This document shows positions 18,886-27,871 of a DNA stretch of 64,000 nt, one piece after another. The notes beneath the pieces are model-generated. The model was given only the letters and a program-made list of their open reading frames with translations. It did not search any database and was not told where the DNA came from. The position numbers and the translations under genes were made by a program. How positions within the stretch are numbered: position 1 is the first letter of the stretch; every line of letters starts with the position of its first letter. The stretch comes from CAVQBP01 sp963710745 (GTDB lineage Bacteria > Bacteroidota > Ignavibacteria > Ignavibacteriales > Ignavibacteriaceae): positions 372,001 through 436,000 of the forward strand of contig CAVQBP010000024.1 in NCBI GenBank assembly GCA_963710745.1, written 5' to 3'.

Positions 18886-19857
18886 TTAATGTAAAAAATC
18901 TTCAACAGTATTAATGAACATATCCGGCTGATCCACAAATGTCATATGACCGCTTTGAGGAAAAATAACAAGCTTGGAACCCGGAATTTTTTCATGCATC
19001 TCTTTTGAAAGCGATGGATCGCATTCATCATGATCACCGCAATTAATAAGAGTAGGTACTTTGATTGTATGTAGCCGATCGACATACTCAACTGATTTTA
19101 AATTTCCATCTATTATATATTCTCCGTGAGAACCCCACATTTCTCTGTAGAGAGTCCATGCAAGTCCTCCGCTCGTAGGATCATAATCCGGATCAGGATG
19201 TTTCTGATAAATATAGGGGAAATAACCTTCACCCCAGGCTGCGATCATATAGTCATTTGTATACCTGTTCTGCTCGTAAGGAAGTCCATGACCAAACAAA
19301 CCTTCTTTTTCCATTTTATTAATTCTCTCGCGCAAATCAGGAGACATTTTTTCTTTAATCTTAACAAACACTTCATTCATCTGTGAAGTGCTTGGAAATG
19401 TGCTGCATAAAATCAGGTGTGTTAAGTTCTTCTGATATTTCAATGCATAAGCCTGCGCAAGAACCCCGCCGTATGAATGACCGAGAAGACTCATTTTCCC
19501 AAGTCCTAAAGCTGCTCTAACAGCTTCAACGTCTTCAACCATATTTTCCACAGTATACTGAGTTGAATCTTCAAGCTTTTGAGATTTTCCCGATCCTCTT
19601 TCATCAATAAATATTAAACGGTTATGCTTTGCCAGCGGTAAAAGATAAGGAAGAAAATAATCATGTGTAGCTCCCGGTCCACCATGAACAATCATTAATG
19701 GTTTTCCATTTCCAAATTCTTCGTAATAGATCATAACACCATTTGCATCAACAAATCCCTGTTTAATCTGGTAAACAGCAGGGTTTTTTTCAGGTACCTG
19801 GCAAAATAAAATTGATGCGAACAAAAATAAGAATAAAGTAAAAAGTAAATGTTTCAT
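18886..19857 (-). CDS. Exported alpha/beta hydrolase, proline iminopeptidase-like (S33)
   Basis: The 323-residue enzyme has a signal peptide (residues 1-19). The oxyanion region is VHGGPGATHDYF and the nucleophile elbow is GHSYGGVLAQ. An acid region, NCGDHDECDP, and the histidine in QSGHMTFVDQPD complete the triad. The HGGPG motif is typical of S33 prolyl iminopeptidases, which release N-terminal residues from peptides. The signal peptide suggests a periplasmic site. It is a single-gene unit, divergent from the MFS gene and ended by a strong hairpin. Confidence 0.88.
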   Translation of the reverse strand: MKHLLFTLFLFLFASILFCQVPEKNPAVYQIKQGFVDANGVMIYYEEFGNGKPLMIVHGGPGATHDYFLPYLLPLAKHNRLIFIDERGSGKSQKLEDSTQYTVENMVEDVEAVRAALGLGKMSLLGHSYGGVLAQAYALKYQKNLTHLILCSTFPSTSQMNEVFVKIKEKMSPDLRERINKMEKEGLFGHGLPYEQNRYTNDYMIAAWGEGYFPYIYQKHPDPDYDPTSGGLAWTLYREMWGSHGEYIIDGNLKSVEYVDRLHTIKVPTLINCGDHDECDPSLSKEMHEKIPGSKLVIFPQSGHMTFVDQPDMFINTVEDFLH

Positions 19858-20074
19858 CTTGCGGCTCCTAGGTTTTAGAATTGTTCATAAAAAAGATTAA
19901 ACAATTTAATGAAAATTGCAGATTTAAAATAAAAATAAAAACCGATTCCTTTTAAATTTTAATACGTTTAATGATCATTAGATTACGCTGTAAGAATATG
20001 AAAATTGTTCCCCTTATTTTTCTTTATTAATTTTACATTTCTTTGATTAGTTAATTCTACAGCAAAAAGTTAAT

Positions 20075-21304
20075 ATGAAGAAAGGTACTGTTAAAAATCA
20101 ATCAGACAAAACCAATAATCTTAGCCAAAAAATTTCCCTGCCGATTCTTTTAGCTATTAGCTTTTCCCATTTGCTAAATGATGCTATGCAGTCTCTTATT
20201 CCTGCAATTTATCCAAATATAAAAAATGCCTTTAATCTAGATTTTGTTCATATTGGTATTATAACATTGACTTTTCAACTTGCTGCGTCAATATTCCAGC
20301 CTGTTATTGGTCATTACACAGATAAAAAGCCAAAACCATATTCGCTTGCCGGTGGAATGGGATTTACTCTAGCCGGTCTGGTATTTTTATCCTTTTCACA
20401 AAGTTATGAAATGATTCTGATTGCAGTTGGATTAATTGGTATTGGTTCCTCGGTATTTCATCCTGAAGCTGCAAGAGTTGCTTACCTTGTATCTACTGAA
20501 AAACGCGGGACGGCGCAATCAATATTTCAAATTGGCGGCAGGGCAGGTGCTGCCATTGGTCCTTTATTAGCTGCTTTAATAATTACCGGGACCGGCATAT
20601 CGAATATTATTTGGTTTTCTGTTTTAGCTCTTGTTGCTATGGTAGTTTTAACAAAGGTTGGGCAATGGTATAAAAGGGTCAGCATACATATAAGACAAAG
20701 GGATTCATCAATAAAAACCGGGGCTCACTCAGTTGTTTCAAAAAATAAAATATTCTTTTCAATATTTATACTGCTTGTATTAATCTTTTCTAAATATTTT
20801 TATATCGCAAGTATTTCAAGTTACCTGACCTTCTACCTGATTTCTAAGTTCAATGTTTCAATTCAAAGCTCCCAGCTGTATTTATTTGTTTTTTCAGTTG
20901 CAATAGTTATAGGTACAATGATCGGCGGACCTTTAAGTGACCGCTTCGGCCGGAAATATATTATATGGATTTCAATTCTTGGTTCTGCACCTTTCACACT
21001 ATTATTACCATATGCAAATTTGTTGTGGACAACAATTCTGCTAATCTGTGTAGGTGTAATTTTAGCCTCAGCATTCCCAGCTATATTAGTTTACGCTCAG
21101 GAATTATTACCTTCAAAAGTTGGGATGATATCGGGTTTATTTTACGGATTTGCTTTCGGGATGGGAGGTATAGGTTCGGCAGCTCTTGGTGAACTGGCAG
21201 ATAAAACGAGTATATTCTTTGTGTACCAGGTTTGTGCTTTTCTGCCTCTGCTTGGCTTATTAACAGGTTTGTTGCCAAATCTCAAAAAGTTAAAAAAAGT
21301 TTAA
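20075..21304 (+). CDS. MFS transporter, fosmidomycin-resistance (Fsr) type
   Basis: The 409-residue protein has about 12 hydrophobic segments. Its N-terminal signature SFSHLLNDAMQSLIPAIYPN is typical of Fsr-type exporters. VFHPEAARVAYLVSTEKRGTAQSIFQIGGRAGAAIGP follows at the loop 4-5 region, and GPLSDRFGRKYII is the second-half loop motif. Family members confer fosmidomycin resistance when overexpressed, but the natural substrate is unknown. It is followed by glycosyltransferase genes on the same strand, 65 bases away, which may be read-through. Confidence 0.85.
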   Translation: MKKGTVKNQSDKTNNLSQKISLPILLAISFSHLLNDAMQSLIPAIYPNIKNAFNLDFVHIGIITLTFQLAASIFQPVIGHYTDKKPKPYSLAGGMGFTLAGLVFLSFSQSYEMILIAVGLIGIGSSVFHPEAARVAYLVSTEKRGTAQSIFQIGGRAGAAIGPLLAALIITGTGISNIIWFSVLALVAMVVLTKVGQWYKRVSIHIRQRDSSIKTGAHSVVSKNKIFFSIFILLVLIFSKYFYIASISSYLTFYLISKFNVSIQSSQLYLFVFSVAIVIGTMIGGPLSDRFGRKYIIWISILGSAPFTLLLPYANLLWTTILLICVGVILASAFPAILVYAQELLPSKVGMISGLFYGFAFGMGGIGSAALGELADKTSIFFVYQVCAFLPLLGLLTGLLPNLKKLKKV

Positions 21305-21369
21305 TAAATTCAGTAAATTTGTAAAAATTATTAAATTAATTTCTTTTTGGCTATATAAGACTTTTAAGC

Positions 21370-22488
21370 ATGAAAAAAATAGAATATTTCTTTAAAAATC
21401 TCTTACTTCAATTTCTGTTATTTGTTACGAAATTCAAAAGGAATAATGAGGAGCAATCCAGTAGCAATTTTTCAAAGATATTATTTATAAGACTTAATAG
21501 AATCGGCGACGCTTTAGTTACAACTCCCCTTCTGCATTTAATTAGAAAAAAATTAAATCCCAGAATATTTATACTTGCTGATAAAAAGAACTATTTTGCT
21601 TTCGCAAATAATCCGGATATTGATGGAATACTAATATTTAAAAGAGGTTTTAAGGGAATATTCGAAGCAATAAACTTCATCAAAAAAGAAAGAATCGACA
21701 CAATCGTGGATCTGCATGATGATATTTCCACAACTGTCAGTTACATTATTTCAATGAGCCGGGCAAAAAATAAATTCGGATTAGAGAAAGAGAATAAAAA
21801 TCTTTATACTAAAACAATTCGAAAATTAGATTCGAGAAATACTCATGTGGTTACACGGTTACTTGAGATGGCAAAGCTATTTAATTTAAGAATAGACAAT
21901 TCAATAAATTGGATCGGGTATTATCCCAAATACCCATCATTAAAAAAAGCAGAAGATTTTCTAAAAAAATCATTTGAGGGGGAAAATTATTTAGTAGGAG
22001 TTAATATTTCGGCAGGAAGTGATGCACGTTTTTGGAGTGTGGAAAAGTTCAAATCTTTAGTCGAATTTTTGTTAAATTATAAACGATCTGAAATAATGAC
22101 AGGCATGAATGTCTTGATTTTGTCTGCACCAAAAGATTTGAATTTTGCGGAAGAAATTAATAAAGACTTTAAAAACAGATTTGGTAAGACAAAATGTTCC
22201 GTATTTTGTTCGGAAGATTTTGACGAGTTTGCAGCAATAATATCAAACTTAAATCTGCTTTTCACTCCTGACACTGCAGCAGTTCATCTTGCTGCAGCAT
22301 TTCATGTACCTGTATTTGGAATTTATGTCCATGATACTGATGATATGATCTGGTCTCCTTACGGTGTTGATTTTGAATGTGTTACAACTAAAGATTCTAA
22401 TCTTCAAAATGTGGAATTTAATGAAGTAAAAAATAAATTCGGAGATTTTCTTGACAAACAGTTATCGGAGAAATCAACTAATGCTTAA
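21370..22488 (+). CDS. Glycosyltransferase family 9 (heptosyltransferase-like)
   Basis: The 372-residue protein has the GT-B family 9 layout: ILFIRLNRIGDALVTTPLLHLIRKKL at residues 37-62, a donor-side YLVGVNISAGSDARFWSVEKF near 200, and FTPDTAAVHLAAAFHVPVFGIYV near 300, the motif that binds the nucleotide-sugar. Members add heptose or similar sugars to the lipopolysaccharide core. Its stop overlaps the next GT9 gene by eight bases (ATGCTTAA), so the two are translationally coupled and probably act one after the other. Confidence 0.88.
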   Translation: MKKIEYFFKNLLLQFLLFVTKFKRNNEEQSSSNFSKILFIRLNRIGDALVTTPLLHLIRKKLNPRIFILADKKNYFAFANNPDIDGILIFKRGFKGIFEAINFIKKERIDTIVDLHDDISTTVSYIISMSRAKNKFGLEKENKNLYTKTIRKLDSRNTHVVTRLLEMAKLFNLRIDNSINWIGYYPKYPSLKKAEDFLKKSFEGENYLVGVNISAGSDARFWSVEKFKSLVEFLLNYKRSEIMTGMNVLILSAPKDLNFAEEINKDFKNRFGKTKCSVFCSEDFDEFAAIISNLNLLFTPDTAAVHLAAAFHVPVFGIYVHDTDDMIWSPYGVDFECVTTKDSNLQNVEFNEVKNKFGDFLDKQLSEKSTNA

Positions 22489-23620
22489 ACCGGTTCCTTC
22501 ATGTAAAAGATTTACGGGATATAAACCTTGCTATCCGGATCATAACTGCTGGTTAGATGGGTGCAAAGATAATATACCTATCGGGATAAAAATACTGATT
22601 ATTAATTTAGATGCAATGGGTGATGTTCTGATGACAACAGCTCAGCTTCCTGGATTAAAACGAAAATTTCCCGAGTCCACCATTTACTGGATAACACTAA
22701 AAATATCCGCCCCCCTTCTTTTAAATAACGAGTACATTGAACAGGTATTTACTTATGACGCCGAATCATTAACAATTTTAAAGGAAATGAAATTTAATTA
22801 TATAATGAACGTTGATAAATCTCAACGTGCCTGCGCATTAATTAATAAGCTGGAATCAGAGAATAAGCTTGGATTCGGATTAAATGAGGATGGGAAAATT
22901 ATCCCGCTTAACGAAGGAGCATTTTATAATTTCAACCTGGGGATGGATGATATTCTTAAATTTAAAGTAAATCAACGCACCGGTCAGGATTATCTGGCTG
23001 AAACATTCGAACTTGAATATAAAAGAGATGAATATGTTTTTAACTTCTCTGAAAAAGAAAAAGAATTTATAAGAAATTATAAAATCGAAAACGGAATAAA
23101 TGAGAATGATATGGTTGTTGGTTTTAATACGGGATGTTCAAATCTTTATCCAAATAAAAAAATGACAATAGAACAGCACATATATTTGATTAAAAAATTA
23201 TTAGAATCCCGAAAATATAAGATTGTATTATTAGGCGGACCCGAAGACACCGACAGAAATAATGAGATCTATTCTCATTTTGATGGCGATATTATAAATA
23301 CACCAACCAATTTAGGCATCAGGAAAGGCGCTTGCTTCGAAGAACTGGCTAACTTGATTATCACAGGTGATTCCTTCGGAATGCACCTGGGAATTGCATT
23401 AAAAAAATATATTATAGTATGGTTCGGTGTAAGCTGCTGGACAGAGATCGATCTTTATAACCGCGGATTAAAGTTATTCCAGGAGAAACTTTTCTGTTCC
23501 CCCTGCTGGAAAAAAGTCTGCCCTTATAATCTTGAATGTATTCAGATGATAGATTTGGATAAAATTGTAAATGAAGTAAATTCATATTTTGAAAAAAGAG
23601 AAACCGGTGTTTTTAAATAG
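22481..23620 (+). CDS. Glycosyltransferase family 9, cysteine-containing
   Basis: The 379-residue protein is a second GT9 enzyme: ILIINLDAMGDVLMTTAQLPGL near residue 39, VVGFNTGCSNLYPNKKM near 210 and ITGDSFGMHLGIALKKYIIV near 305. I chose ATG at 22481, which has GGAG ten bases upstream and overlaps the previous stop. An N-terminal cysteine group (PSCKRFTGYKPCYPDHNCWLDGCKDN, residues about 4-30) and a C-terminal one (CSPCWKKVCPYNLEC) are unusual additions and could bind a metal. The 3' end overlaps the next gene, giving one operon. Confidence 0.85.
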   Translation: MLKPVPSCKRFTGYKPCYPDHNCWLDGCKDNIPIGIKILIINLDAMGDVLMTTAQLPGLKRKFPESTIYWITLKISAPLLLNNEYIEQVFTYDAESLTILKEMKFNYIMNVDKSQRACALINKLESENKLGFGLNEDGKIIPLNEGAFYNFNLGMDDILKFKVNQRTGQDYLAETFELEYKRDEYVFNFSEKEKEFIRNYKIENGINENDMVVGFNTGCSNLYPNKKMTIEQHIYLIKKLLESRKYKIVLLGGPEDTDRNNEIYSHFDGDIINTPTNLGIRKGACFEELANLIITGDSFGMHLGIALKKYIIVWFGVSCWTEIDLYNRGLKLFQEKLFCSPCWKKVCPYNLECIQMIDLDKIVNEVNSYFEKRETGVFK

Positions 23621-24482
23621 TAATATTAATCCTTTCTCTTTTGCTAAGAGAATAGGCAGACCTTTAATACTTGATGGAGCCATGGGAAGCCTGCTTCAGA
23701 GAAAAGCCGCGAAAGATCCGGATATCTGGATGTCTAGAGTCAGCCTGGATAATCCGGAATTGGTATTTGAAATACACAAGGAATATATTGAAGCAGGAGC
23801 GGATATAATTACAACAAATACTTTCAGAACTAATCCTGCCGCCGCAAAAAATTCCGGATTTTCCTCTGAGCTGCTGGTAAAGAAAAATGTGGAATTAGCA
23901 AAAAGAGCAGTAAAGAATTATCCTGTTTTTGTAGCGGGTTCCAATGCCCCGGCGGAAGACTGCTATCAGAAAGAGCGTACCATTAGCTGCAAAGAACTTG
24001 AATATAATCACCATAAGCATATTGATTTATTACTTGAAAACAATGTTGATTTTATTTTAAACGAAACTCAAAGCCACTTTGACGAAATTAAAATAATCTG
24101 TGAATACTGCAGCAAAAATGATTTCCCTTTTGTCATAAGCTTATTTTCAATTAATGGTTATAATTTACTGGACGATTATTTACTAACCGATGCAGTTAAT
24201 TTTATAATTAATTCAAATCCTTTGGCTGTTAGTTTTAATTGTATAAATTCAGATGTTTTCTTTACCATACTAAATGAAACAGTTTTTAATTATAACTGGG
24301 GAGTTTATATGAACCTCGGAACCGGAGATTATACTGATGGTATTATAAAAAATTCAGTATCTCCGGGGCATTATCTGAAAATTCTGAAATCTGTTTTCCA
24401 CAGAAAACCATCTTTTATCGGAGCCTGCTGCGGTTCAAATCCTTCTCATATAAAAGAGCTGAGAAATCTTTTTAATGAATAA
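23589..24482 (+). CDS. Homocysteine S-methyltransferase family protein
   Basis: The 297-residue protein has the family zinc site: a cysteine in SFNCINSD near residue 215 and a CC pair in IGACCGSNPSHI near 280. It begins with the typical LILDGAMGSLLQR. TTNTFRTNP and ADIITTN mark the barrel strands. It transfers a methyl group, from S-methylmethionine, betaine or another donor, to homocysteine. It lacks the folate and cobalamin domains of MetH. The TTG start at 23589 overlaps the GT9 gene by 32 bases; a GTG at 23607 is an alternative. Confidence 0.85.
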   Translation: MKKEKPVFLNSNINPFSFAKRIGRPLILDGAMGSLLQRKAAKDPDIWMSRVSLDNPELVFEIHKEYIEAGADIITTNTFRTNPAAAKNSGFSSELLVKKNVELAKRAVKNYPVFVAGSNAPAEDCYQKERTISCKELEYNHHKHIDLLLENNVDFILNETQSHFDEIKIICEYCSKNDFPFVISLFSINGYNLLDDYLLTDAVNFIINSNPLAVSFNCINSDVFFTILNETVFNYNWGVYMNLGTGDYTDGIIKNSVSPGHYLKILKSVFHRKPSFIGACCGSNPSHIKELRNLFNE

Positions 24483-24528
24483 AATTTCGCAAATCCAATT
24501 TTCTTTTTAACTAATCAATATTCCAGGA

Positions 24529-25365
24529 ATGGATACACTAAGATTAAATTCTCCGGCAAAGCTTAACTTCGGACTAAATATAATTTCAAAACGCCCCGAT
24601 GGATACCATAATATTGAAACTATCTTCTACCCAATTAAACTGCATGATGAGATAATAATTAAAAAGTCTAATTCTTTTACATTTAAATGCAATATAGGAA
24701 CTATATCAACAGGCAAGGACAACCTGGTTATAAAAGCACTAAATCTTCTGGAAGAATTTACAGGGCAACAATTCCAAGCAGATATAAATTTGAAAAAGAA
24801 TATTCCGGTAGGTGCGGGTCTTGGAGGAGGAAGTTCTAATGCAGCATCAATTCTTAGGGGAATAAATTCCATGTTTAACTTAAATATACCTTCTGAAGAT
24901 TTGTTTAGTATGGCTGTGAAACTCGGTTCCGATGTCCCTTTTTTTCTTGATCCAAAATCCAAAGTTGCGGCAGGAAAAGGTGAAATTTTAAAACTAATTG
25001 ATTTTAAGATAAAACATCCTGTGCTAATTGTTAATCCCGGAATACATGTTTCCACTTCATGGGCTTATTCGAAAGTTAAACCTAAAACACCTGTAAAAAA
25101 TTTAAATTCAATTATTGAAAACGGATTTGAAAAATTTTCACAGCTGAAAGGAATAGTTACAAATGATTTTGAAAAATCTGTATTTGAAAAATTTCCGGAA
25201 ATTAAAAAGATAAAAAATATTCTATATCGGCTGGGAGCTGAGTTTGCTTTAATGACCGGCAGCGGTTCCACTTTATTTGGGATATTTCCTGAACTCAATC
25301 AGGCAAGGAAAGCTGAAAAACATTTTTCAGAGAAATATTTCACATTTATTCATACAGATATATAG
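24529..25365 (+). CDS. ispE: 4-diphosphocytidyl-2-C-methyl-D-erythritol kinase
   Basis: The 278-residue GHMP kinase catalyses the fourth step of the non-mevalonate isoprenoid pathway. The substrate-binding start SPAKLNFGLNIISKRPDGYHNIETIFYPI, the ATP-binding IPVGAGLGGGSSNAAS near residue 93 and the C-terminal LMTGSGSTLFGIF near 240 are all present. Length is normal. It follows the methyltransferase gene by 46 bases. It also implies that the organism uses the DXP route, consistent with an FCB bacterium. Confidence 0.95.
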   Translation: MDTLRLNSPAKLNFGLNIISKRPDGYHNIETIFYPIKLHDEIIIKKSNSFTFKCNIGTISTGKDNLVIKALNLLEEFTGQQFQADINLKKNIPVGAGLGGGSSNAASILRGINSMFNLNIPSEDLFSMAVKLGSDVPFFLDPKSKVAAGKGEILKLIDFKIKHPVLIVNPGIHVSTSWAYSKVKPKTPVKNLNSIIENGFEKFSQLKGIVTNDFEKSVFEKFPEIKKIKNILYRLGAEFALMTGSGSTLFGIFPELNQARKAEKHFSEKYFTFIHTDI

Positions 25366-25447
25366 ATGCTCCACTCAACTATAATTTTAAATTTTATAGC
25401 TGAATAATCATTAATCCATTTTTTCCTGCAATTGGTCTCAGATTTTT

Positions 25448-25993
25448 TTAATACTGAAAACTTACCTTGTCAAAACCTTTATTTTTAATTGCATATGCTA
25501 TAATATTATCAAGTTGTCCTTCAACTCTGACTAATGAAAGCTTATCATCTTCCAGATTAATCACATACAATTTATTTATCAAACCATCATCGAACTTAAC
25601 GTATATACCGGTTAATTCATCTCCTTCAACATGCTTCACAATAAAGTGCCAGTTCTCATTTTTAAGCTTTTTATCTATATCTTTAAAAAAAGAACAGTTG
25701 TAATGCTCACCTTTAAATTTACTTCTTTTATATACTCCAACCTGTACCTGCGAAATATTTTTTAAAATCGCCTGGGCATCTTCATCATCATCATTAAAGC
25801 TAGCAACCATCCTGGCAATCGAAATTCCCACAGAACCTACTGAAAATTCCACATCTTTATAAAACTTTTCATTGGTCGATTTGATTACCAACGACTTTAC
25901 CTCCCGGAAATCATTATCAACACCGATACAGCCGATAAAAGTAAGTGCTAAAAGTATAACAGAAATAATAATAATGATGTTTTTTATTTTCAT
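25448..25993 (-). CDS. DUF4252 family lipoprotein
   Basis: The 181-residue product has a lipoprotein signal peptide ending LTFIGC, so it is probably anchored in a membrane. The middle matches the DUF4252 pattern, with a QVGVYKRSKF-like strand, a WHFIVKHVEGDELTGIYVKFDDG segment and VEGQLDNI near the end. I chose ATG at 25993, which has AGGGGA upstream; a longer frame overlaps the gene before it. It is the last gene of an ECF sigma-led operon. The family has no known activity. Confidence 0.78.
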   Translation of the reverse strand: MKIKNIIIIISVILLALTFIGCIGVDNDFREVKSLVIKSTNEKFYKDVEFSVGSVGISIARMVASFNDDDEDAQAILKNISQVQVGVYKRSKFKGEHYNCSFFKDIDKKLKNENWHFIVKHVEGDELTGIYVKFDDGLINKLYVINLEDDKLSLVRVEGQLDNIIAYAIKNKGFDKVSFQY

Positions 25994-25994
25994 T

Positions 25995-26561
25995 TTAGTC
26001 CCCTCTCTTTTTGTGTATTTGTCCAAGAGACGGTATATCAAATTTGGCTCCCAATCGTCCAATACTTTCCAGATCTATTTTTCCTACAATATTTACAAAC
26101 GATGCTTCGCCATCATTCTCGTAAGTTGTAACTGCAAGTCCCAGAATATTATTATCGGAGACAGATGATTTAATAAATACATTAGTATATTCTCCGCCGC
26201 TTTTAACATGAACAATCCTGTCCCAGTCTTTCGAAACCAGTTTTTTGTTTATACTTTCCATTTTCCGGATAAGCTCATCTTTATCACTTTCGGAACTTCT
26301 GAATGAATTTACTTTAACCAGCTTAAGTCCGCTTAAAAGATCGTATAATGCAGTATCATTACTTTTAGCTGCATTTGCAACCATTTTCAATAAATTGCTT
26401 TCGATAATTATTTCAGTTACATCACTATCATTCTGAAATTTTGCCAGGTCACCGAAATCTACATAACCCGGATCATTTGAATAATCATATTTTTCCTGTG
26501 CAGATAAGCTTATTGAGAACAATATGATCATAATTGAGAATATTTTTAATAAGTTTTTCAT
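25995..26561 (-). CDS. DUF4252 family exported protein
   Basis: The 188-residue protein has a signal peptide (residues 1-22, ending SLSAQ) and a DUF4252-type domain with KLVKVNSFRSSESDKDELI, WDRIVHVKSGGEYTNVFIKSS and FVNIVGKIDLESIGRLG. I chose ATG at 26561 because GAGG precedes it. It is a paralog of the downstream lipoprotein and one base separates the two genes. Such pairs behind an ECF sigma factor are common in Bacteroidota, but their role is unknown. Confidence 0.8.
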   Translation of the reverse strand: MKNLLKIFSIMIILFSISLSAQEKYDYSNDPGYVDFGDLAKFQNDSDVTEIIIESNLLKMVANAAKSNDTALYDLLSGLKLVKVNSFRSSESDKDELIRKMESINKKLVSKDWDRIVHVKSGGEYTNVFIKSSVSDNNILGLAVTTYENDGEASFVNIVGKIDLESIGRLGAKFDIPSLGQIHKKRGD

Positions 26562-26562
26562 T

Positions 26563-27111
26563 TTAACCTCCTCTGAAAAGTTCATTTATTGTAGCAACAC
26601 CTTCATGAACAGGTCTAGCAACTTGTTCTTTAAGGATGTCATTTTCCAATTTGCTTGATGTTCTATTAAAAATTTTATTAACTAACACAAGTGACTGCTT
26701 AACTTGTTTCTCGGCAAGCTGAACCTGCCTTTCTGAATATTGATTTCTGTTAATGTTATTAAATAGCATGAATATAGTAACGCCTGCAACAAGTATTAAA
26801 ATAACAGCTGTTGTGAATAAAGGTTTGTACATCAGTGAATACAAAAATCTAATTACAGGAGAAAACAAACCTTTTTCTTCGAAACCTGTATTAACTTTTA
26901 CATTTTCAATGATTTCATCGGGACATTCACTTTTCTCCAGATTCCCGATTGCCAAGGCAGTAATTTTATATTCAACTAATAATCTATTAATTTCTTTATT
27001 TCCAGATGCTAAATAATATATTCTTATCTTATCTATAAGATTAGCATCGCCATATGCAACAGAAATAATTCTGTTTAATAATTTTTCATCAATATTTAAC
27101 CGGGACTTCAT
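26563..27111 (-). CDS. Single-pass membrane protein, probable anti-sigma factor
   Basis: The 182-residue protein has a cytoplasmic N-terminal half (about residues 1-92), one membrane helix (PLFTTAVILILVAGVTIFML) and an exported C-terminal tail of about 65 residues with charged helices. Its start overlaps the end of the ECF sigma gene by 23 bases. This topology and coupling are typical of anti-sigma factors. No HxxxCxxC zinc motif is present, so the call comes from position and topology only. Confidence 0.65.
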   Translation of the reverse strand: MKSRLNIDEKLLNRIISVAYGDANLIDKIRIYYLASGNKEINRLLVEYKITALAIGNLEKSECPDEIIENVKVNTGFEEKGLFSPVIRFLYSLMYKPLFTTAVILILVAGVTIFMLFNNINRNQYSERQVQLAEKQVKQSLVLVNKIFNRTSSKLENDILKEQVARPVHEGVATINELFRGG

Positions 27112-27628
27112 TCTTAAATTCTTTCAAATCTTTCTGCAGTTTTTTTCTTGCACGCATCAAATATACTTTTACACTATTTATAGGAATATCCAGAGTTATA
27201 CTAATTTCTTTGTATTTCATTCCCTGAACCTGGTACATAACAAAAATGCTTTTTAAGTTTTCGGGTAGATTTTCAACAGCTTCCTTGATCTTTTTATTTA
27301 AGTTTTCTTGTGAAACAATCATTTCCGGGCTGTTCAAATCATTAAAATTTGTATAAGTTTCTTCAAAAGCATTATCGATTTCAACTTCTCTGTTTACAGA
27401 TATACTACGGTGTCTTAAATAATCAATACATAAGTTGTGAGTCATTCTCATTATATAAGCACCTGCAGCATTTAAGTTAAAGTTTTCCAGGTTTTTCCAT
27501 AATCTAATTAAAACTTCCTGGGTAACATCCTCAGCGTCCATACGGTTTCTCAGCATATATATGGAATAATTGTAAACTTTGTTCTTAAACTGTTTAAGAA
27601 GCAGCTTATATTTTAGATTGCTCAGCAT
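27089..27628 (-). CDS. ECF-type RNA polymerase sigma-70 factor
   Basis: The 179-residue protein has the two sigma domains of the ECF group. Region 2 is MDAEDVTQEVLIRLWKNLENF and YIMRMTHNLCIDYLRHR. Region 4 is LPENLKSIFVMYQVQGMKYKEISITLDIPINSVKVYLMRARKKLQ. It probably directs transcription of its own operon with the anti-sigma and DUF4252 genes. It lies just beyond the end of the sulfate-reduction island, with 243 bases between. Confidence 0.92.
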   Translation of the reverse strand: MLSNLKYKLLLKQFKNKVYNYSIYMLRNRMDAEDVTQEVLIRLWKNLENFNLNAAGAYIMRMTHNLCIDYLRHRSISVNREVEIDNAFEETYTNFNDLNSPEMIVSQENLNKKIKEAVENLPENLKSIFVMYQVQGMKYKEISITLDIPINSVKVYLMRARKKLQKDLKEFKNEVPVKY

Positions 27629-27871
27629 CTTTTATATAAAGACGAATTTGATCAATTAATTGTTACAATCTTCTGGATTTATTTTAAAACAGATTTATCA
27701 TCCAAAGATTCAATACATTATATCGTATTATTTGCTAATTATTACTAGAAATTATTTAAGCGGAAGGAATAAAAAATGAATGGCGGTACTTGTTTGTAGT
27801 TTATCGTGTGTTGTGTGCAGTTTACCGTCCAAAAAAAATGCCCGATTTAACTTAAAATTTATATACTTAAA

